Both the position numbers and the translations under genes were made by a program. The notes under the pieces were generated by a model that worked only from the letters and a program-made list of their open reading frames with translations, did no database searches and was not told where the DNA came from. Positions 59,301 through 64,000 of a stretch of 64,000 nt of DNA are shown one piece after another (position 1 is the stretch's first letter; every line of letters starts with the position of its first letter). The DNA lies in NCBI GenBank assembly GCA_003833135.1, contig QZLH01000309.1, positions 49,550 through 113,549 on the forward strand. Direction: 5' to 3'. The DNA is from Oehlia diaphana (Eukaryota; Glomeromycota; Glomeromycetes; Glomerales; Glomeraceae).

Positions 59301-59574
59301 TATATTCATATAATTAATGATAAAAATTCAAAGTACTTTATATAATCTATTAACGTGTAAAAAAAAAGGAAGAGGGTAAAAAAGGGAAAGGAGAAGAAAT
59401 AAATAATAATAAATAATATACTCATTTCTTTTACAGTATATGTCAAATATATTATTAACATATGGAATACATGAATATATGATACCTCTACCATCCTTTA
59501 TCCTCTTACTATAAACCCTTGTATCTTCTTTGATTATTTTTTTTTTTTTTTTTTTTTTTAAAAAAAACTNTTTA

Positions 59575-59614
<40 letters not shown>

Positions 59615-59639
59615 AAAACTTCAATATAGAATCCCAATT
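56372..59639. other. 3.3-kb region of decayed element fragments and homopolymers
   Basis: Plus-strand coding scraps appear in changing frames. Examples are REALTSLIQMERLENFDG (near 56660), KMSKNGEKFYDDFIDDFW (near 56885), SRRSNCSALVDIYDNYKELI (near 57080) and IYKVSAAIRPIDNTLRMVYA (near 57715). The last resembles a gag-like protein of retroelements in this fungal group. All are cut by stops, so I regard the stretch as an old retroelement. A 33-bp direct repeat is listed separately. From 59060 to 59620 the sequence is mostly A and T runs, with single N bases at 59172 and 59571, so lengths there are unreliable. Confidence 0.5.
57366..57463. repeat. 33-bp perfect direct repeat
   Basis: A 33-bp block starting gagtttattatttttgatca at 57366 recurs exactly at 57431, an offset of 65 bp. 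It lies inside decayed element sequence and reflects a local duplication. Confidence 0.85.
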
Positions 59640-60940
59640 TTAATCAATAGACCATCTTTGTGTGTGTCGATTTACAGTTTCAAGGTTGAATGCACGATTA
59701 TTTTCAATAAAAGTATCTCGTCCTTCTTGTCCGCCTACTTGTGATGAAAGACTTTTGCTTCGTGAAACTAATATGAAACGTAAAAGATTAATTCCTTATC
59801 AACGGGAAAAAAAGGTAACTTATTTGGAGTTGCAAGATCAATAAATACACTTACGATGAAATTTCAATCCCTTATCAAAATTTTTTAAACAAAGGAAGGA
59901 TATTACAAAAGTTACCTATAAAGTAATCAAAATCAAAATAAAATTAATATTAAAAAAAAAATAATCATTTTTAAGAAATATTTAATTAAATTAAAAAATC
60001 GACACTTACTATTCCTAGGACTAAACAAACAGAAACTATTTCAAAATAATAAAATAAAAGATTCATCAATAAAAAAAAAAATTTCAGAAATTTTAATTTT
60101 TAATAAATTCAAATAAAAATATTTAATACTAACGGAAAAATGTAACGAAAATCCTAGTTCCATGATATTTATCAGGATTAATTGACACATCAACTATTTT
60201 CGATATAATATAACCTTCTGCAACACAAACTCCTAACTTGAAAAGATACATAAGAACCTTTCTCTCCGTTTGTACTCCCCAGAACCCAACTATAATCATT
60301 CCAGCCGATGTTAATACTGATAATATTACATGCTGTAATATTTCTTTTGTTGCCTCCAGAATAACCACCAAAGCCAAAAATTGTATCGAGAATCCAAGGA
60401 AGAAGAAGACATCGAATTTTAATAGCATTATGAAAACTGTTTCATGAAAAATAAATAAATAAATTAATCTGTAAGTATCATTGTTTTTTTTCAAAATATT
60501 AAATAATAACAATATAGTAGTAATAAAACCTACTTTGATACATTTTAAATCGATCTGTATATACATAATAAAAAAATTTAATTATTATTTAACAAATACA
60601 GTATAAATAAATCGGTATAATATAAATATTTAATTTAAGATACCTCTCATTGCCATATCAGCTCCAATCTTCTTATATATTGTCCAACCAAATTCTTGAT
60701 ATAATTTATAAGCCAAGTATGCAAAACTTATTGAAGAAATTAACATTACTATGATGATGACAATTTCATAAGGAACTGCATCTTTAGGGAGAGTATCATT
60801 TCCTTTAATAATAAGTTCCTGGATGGAAGGTGATATTCCGTTGTCAGATATTAAAGAAGTTGATTGATAAACTAAATATTTATTTAATTTATTAGTAAAA
60901 GAATTCATTTACTCGTGTTGAAATGTTGTTTCACCCTCAA

Positions 60941-60976
<36 letters not shown>

Positions 60977-61828
60977 TTTTTTAAATGACATTATTATTCA
61001 CCTTGAATTGCAGAAAAAGCCAAACCAGCAAATATAAATAAACTTAATGCAATAAGTTGAATAGTGTTTTGATGATAAAGCTGTCATTAAAAAATTTTTT
61101 AAATTAGTAAAATATCAAAAAATTAATTTATCAAAAAAAAAAAATTTATATCAAAAATTATAATATTCACCGCATCAATACATAATCCTAATTGAAAAAA
61201 TTGACTGACAATAAACAATACATGATATATTGTCATACTTCTTCCTTGAGCATATATATCAGTAAAATCACTTAATAAAGTCGCATCATTCTTCACTTTA
61301 TCTTCAAATAAAGATATTTGACTAACAGCCTTTGTATGTACTGCAAGAACCAACCCTTCCAGTATTGATACAGCCAATGCTTGACACACCGAAACGATCA
61401 ATGCATATCGGGCATAATAAGATTGGCCAAACTATAGTAAGAAAGGTAAAAAAAAAAATATTTATATATATATTTTTAGTCAAATAAGAAAAAAAAAGTC
61501 ATTGTTTTTAATTATAAAAAATTGGAATAAATCATTTTTTTTTTAAATTATTTTAATTTATTTAATTTATATAATTTTTTTTTAATTTTCTTCTTTTAGT
61601 TACTATTAATAAATTTATTTCTTTCAAATAATTTAAGCCATTTATAATTATATAAATTTAGAAAAGCCAAAAGGCTTTTAAAAAGGTCACAAAAAGAAAA
61701 AAAAAAATTTGTCAAAAAAAAAAAATATTTTACAAAAGGCTTAAAAATGCTCATTCACATAATTAAGCCTCCAAAAAAAATAAAATGTGGCTTAAACATA
61801 CCAGTTTTTCGGCCAGCGATCCAAACAT
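59640..61828 (-). CDS. UPF0658-type Golgi membrane protein
   Basis: Nine exons (61828-61802, 61431-61171, 61080-61002, 60871-60644, 60554-60534, 60436-60134, 60035-60010, 59915-59855, 59767-59640) join in phase to 377 residues. It is a polytopic membrane protein. Hydrophobic helices include ALIVSVCQALAVSILEGLVL, IQLIALSLFIFAGLAF, YEIVIIIVMLISSISFAYLA, VFFFLGFSIQFLALVV and LSVCLVLGIVTFVISFL. The segment IGADMAMRDRFKMYQIFIML followed by LLKFDVFFFLGFSIQF and a late CLKNFDKGLK fit the fungal UPF0658 family, placed in the Golgi by the S. pombe member. Its biochemical role is unknown. The C-terminal tail is cytosolic-type, Ser-rich, and ends NRHTQRWSID. One exon is only 21 nt. The start is the ATG of MFGSLAEKL. 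The open frame on the opposite strand at 59662-59844 is a shadow of exon 9. Confidence 0.82.
60941..60976. repeat. Intronic AAT microsatellite
   Basis: Twelve AAT units lie within intron 3 of the UPF0658-type gene, between its exons at 61002 and 60871. No coding effect. Confidence 0.9.
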
Positions 61829-63144
61829 GTTTGGAATTTTAAGTCAAAAAATAAGTATTTATTGACGTAAAATATAAACGTTAAAAACGTAAGCTAAGTA
61901 AAGGAAAAAGGAATGAAAGCGCCAAGAGCTGAGTGAGAGCTCTACGTGCGATGAAAAAAGATGGGGTAAGGCTGGCTGTTTACCAAAATACTATCGGGCA
62001 AAGATTTTCGGTGAACGGACCCTAACAACTAAGGGAAAGTATGGTTCATGAAAGGGTAAAAGATGATCGTAATGCATAGTGCGTAACGCACACTTTTTCT
62101 ATATAAATTAACCACGAACACACAATGAAGATCAACTAAAAGTCTTCCCAATTTTGACGCGGAAATCCCGGAAATCTTTATATCAAATATGTCGGGAATC
62201 AATTAATTACCGGAATTGAAAATTTTCAATAGGATTGACAAAATAAATTTTAATAAGAAATTATTTTATGCAAATTATGCAAATCAAACTTTAAAAAAAA
62301 ATTTTTTATGCAAGATGGTGCATATTTAAAAATATTTTAAAAAGAAATAATATTTGTTTTTTATAATTAGTAAATTCGTATCATACTATCAATACATGAC
62401 ATATAATGGCCCTAAAACTATACCCCACTAATCCATTGGCGGTAACAAACATAACATCCAAAAATAATCTGAAACTCGTGAAAATTGTTTTTGTATTTAT
62501 TATAACAAATTCTTTTAGAATCTGGTACCAGGCCAAATTCAAATATATAAAGAAAATTATTTAATATGAAAAATATTACTAAATCCATACTCATTTTTCT
62601 TTTTAAAATAAACCATAATTAATAAAAAAAAAATTATAATAATAAAATTACATTAGTACTAAATAAACATAAAAAAATATATATATATATAAGACCAATA
62701 AACGATACAAAATAATTTCATATCGTTTTTTTACAAAAAAAAAAAAAATAATAAAAGTAAAAATAAAAGAAAAGAAGAAAAGGCAGATTATGTTACAAAA
62801 AAAAAATCGTTTTAATCGCACTCAACCCAAAAAATTATATTTATAAAAAGAAAGCCCACAATACCCATAATACAATAAAAGTTTTTTTAATTTTTAGTTG
62901 ATAAAATAAACCCAACCCAATATATAATAAAAAAAGCCCAATATATAAGAAAAAACTATACACGATAATTAAAAAAAATTTTCTGAAAATAAAATATATA
63001 CAAAGTTTTTGTGTCCCTCATTTCAAAAAAAAAGGGAACTTGATGTTATGTAATAAAAGATCAAACAATGTCTGAGAGAATAAAGTGTCCTTTCATTTAG
63101 TTGTGTTACTATTAATTGTCCGAATTTTGAGTGGTTTTATTGAC
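61829..63144. other. Upstream region of the UPF0658 gene and 3' flank of the RasGEF gene
   Basis: The part nearest the UPF0658 gene (61880-62110) is less AT-rich and includes the interrupted palindrome tgcgtaacgca near 62081. It presumably contains that gene's promoter. From 62220 to 63140 the DNA is mostly A/T runs. No gene is seen. Confidence 0.5.
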
Positions 63145-64000
63145 TTATCTTCGTACTCTACTTGTACTTGCAGATCTTTGAATTCGAGGTTCTAATTCCA
63201 AAGATCTATTATATAATTCCTATAATTAAAAGATTCATTCATGATCGTTATTATACGTGTATTAGCTTTTGAGTGTGAAATGAAAAATGAATGTACTTAC
63301 ATCATCGTTCAATACCACAGTTTCAGAAATAAATTTTTCAATGAGTTTATTGTTCTTAACATTACATGATCTATAACAAATTTACAAAGATTAATTAATA
63401 TATTTACAATTATGATTTAATAATAATAACGGTGTTAAAATAATACATACTTCTTTTGAAAATTTCGGATCATGTTTACTATATCTCCCATAAGAGAGAA
63501 TTTATTCCAATGAACTTTGCCATTTTCCTGAAAGTCTTTGTTACCTTCTCCAATGGATAATAAATCTTGTAAATGAATACCACTATATTGATTTTAAAAA
63601 TTAAATGATTAGTAAAGCAATTTAGAAATTTAGAAAATGGCATAACTATTAATCATAAAAAGATACATACAGATAAGGTATCCCAAATTGTTCATCATAG
63701 CCACGTGATGGAGCCTTCAAGGCCAATCGATAGTTACCAAAAGACTTGTCCGTTGACATCAAAACTTCCAAATTATGAAATTTTTTGTATGTCGATTTTC
63801 CCTTTATAAGTTCACGTGTGCGACGAAGTCTCGCAATTGGGGCAGAATTTATTGCAGCAATAATTGCCATTAAAGTATTGTAATTATTTAATTCCCTGAC
63901 AATCTAATAAGAAATAAAATGATAAATTTTTGAGAAATAATTTCTTATATATAATATAGTACACTATTTATGAGAATCATTATACTTACTACTGCTACTT
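63145..64000 (-). CDS. RasGEF (Cdc25-type) gene, 3' end only
   Basis: Ras guanine-nucleotide exchange factors activate Ras-type GTPases at membranes by expelling GDP. Five exon pieces are visible: 64000-63990 (runs off the window), 63903-63671, 63582-63451, 63370-63301 and 63219-63145, all in phase. They encode the C-terminal part of the Cdc25 catalytic domain: VRELNNYNTLMAIIAAINS, PIARLRRTRE, then PYLGIHLQDLLSIGEGNKDF, FSLMGDIVNMIRNFQ and ELYNRSLELEPR. After the domain only a short basic Ser/Arg tail follows (RSASTSRVRR). The N-terminal half of the domain and any upstream SH3, RasGEF-N or other regions lie beyond 64000. The specific GTPase cannot be told from this part. Confidence 0.9.

Noticed and set aside
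59662..59844. Plus-strand 60-codon frame with SCPPTCDERLLL
   Set aside because: It is the complement of the last exon of the UPF0658-type gene, which has family similarity on the minus strand.
1..64000. Search by eye for tRNA, rRNA and CRISPR arrays
   Set aside because: No convincing tRNA T-arm or cloverleaf, no rRNA signature, and the only regular array (38601-38960) has no spacers.

Overview
The window is very AT-rich eukaryotic nuclear DNA. Genes are split by many short GT-AG introns (mostly 50-100 bp), lie on both strands, and are separated by long low-complexity spacers holding transposon debris. The protein set (COQ8, an UNC80-like protein, a Scm3-like CENP-A chaperone, a UPF0658 Golgi membrane protein, a Cdc25-type RasGEF, an MLRQ/NDUFA4-like subunit) is fungal. 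Base composition, gene style and repeat types fit an arbuscular mycorrhizal fungus of the Rhizophagus/Glomeraceae type. That placement is inference from gene style; no marker gene proves it.

Layout. 0-4.8 kb: spacer with a decayed Maverick/Polinton-type ORF fragment. 4.8-6.7 kb: intronless uncharacterised gene. 8.7-10.3 kb (-): complete seven-exon DNMT2/TRDMT1 tRNA methyltransferase. 10.3-17.2 kb: gene desert with a short inverted-repeat element. 17.2-25.3 kb (-): 13-exon gene for a ~2391-residue UNC80-like protein, divergent from an eight-exon COQ8 kinase gene (25.6-27.7 kb, +) across a 269-bp shared promoter region. 28.3-30.6 kb (-): 13-exon aldehyde dehydrogenase. 33.2-34.7 kb (-): Scm3-like protein. 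35.2-35.9 kb (+): small secreted protein. 36.4-38.0 kb (+): intronless cytochrome P450. 38.6-39.9 kb: an 18-copy 20-bp minisatellite directly downstream of a decayed methyltransferase gene. 40.9-42.5 kb (-): helical coiled-coil protein. 42.5-49.5 kb: repeat-rich desert with a TA-flanked MITE and a cluster of diverged internal repeats. 49.5-50.2 kb (+): small acidic protein. 50.7-51.2 kb (-): MLRQ/NDUFA4-like protein. 52.2-52.4 kb: second MITE with a perfect 12-bp target duplication. 53.2-54.7 kb (+): paraoxonase-like protein. 54.9-56.4 kb (-): U2 snRNP A'. 56.4-59.6 kb: decayed element remnants and homopolymers. 59.6-61.8 kb (-): UPF0658 Golgi membrane protein. 63.1-64.0 kb (-): 3' end of a RasGEF gene that continues past the window.

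The genes are not a cluster or pathway. They are independent housekeeping and regulatory genes: tRNA modification, splicing, ubiquinone synthesis, respiration, centromere identity, cation-channel regulation and Ras signalling. Between them lie less conserved genes (secreted protein, P450, helical protein) and mobile-element debris. Exon models were read by hand from splice sites, reading phase and family similarity; none was checked against transcripts. I found no clear candidate for a wholly new biological system. The most unusual items are the UNC80-like protein, the P450 with an altered I-helix motif, the paraoxonase-like protein that seems to lack one catalytic histidine, the repeat-expanded Scm3-like protein and the two well-delimited MITEs.
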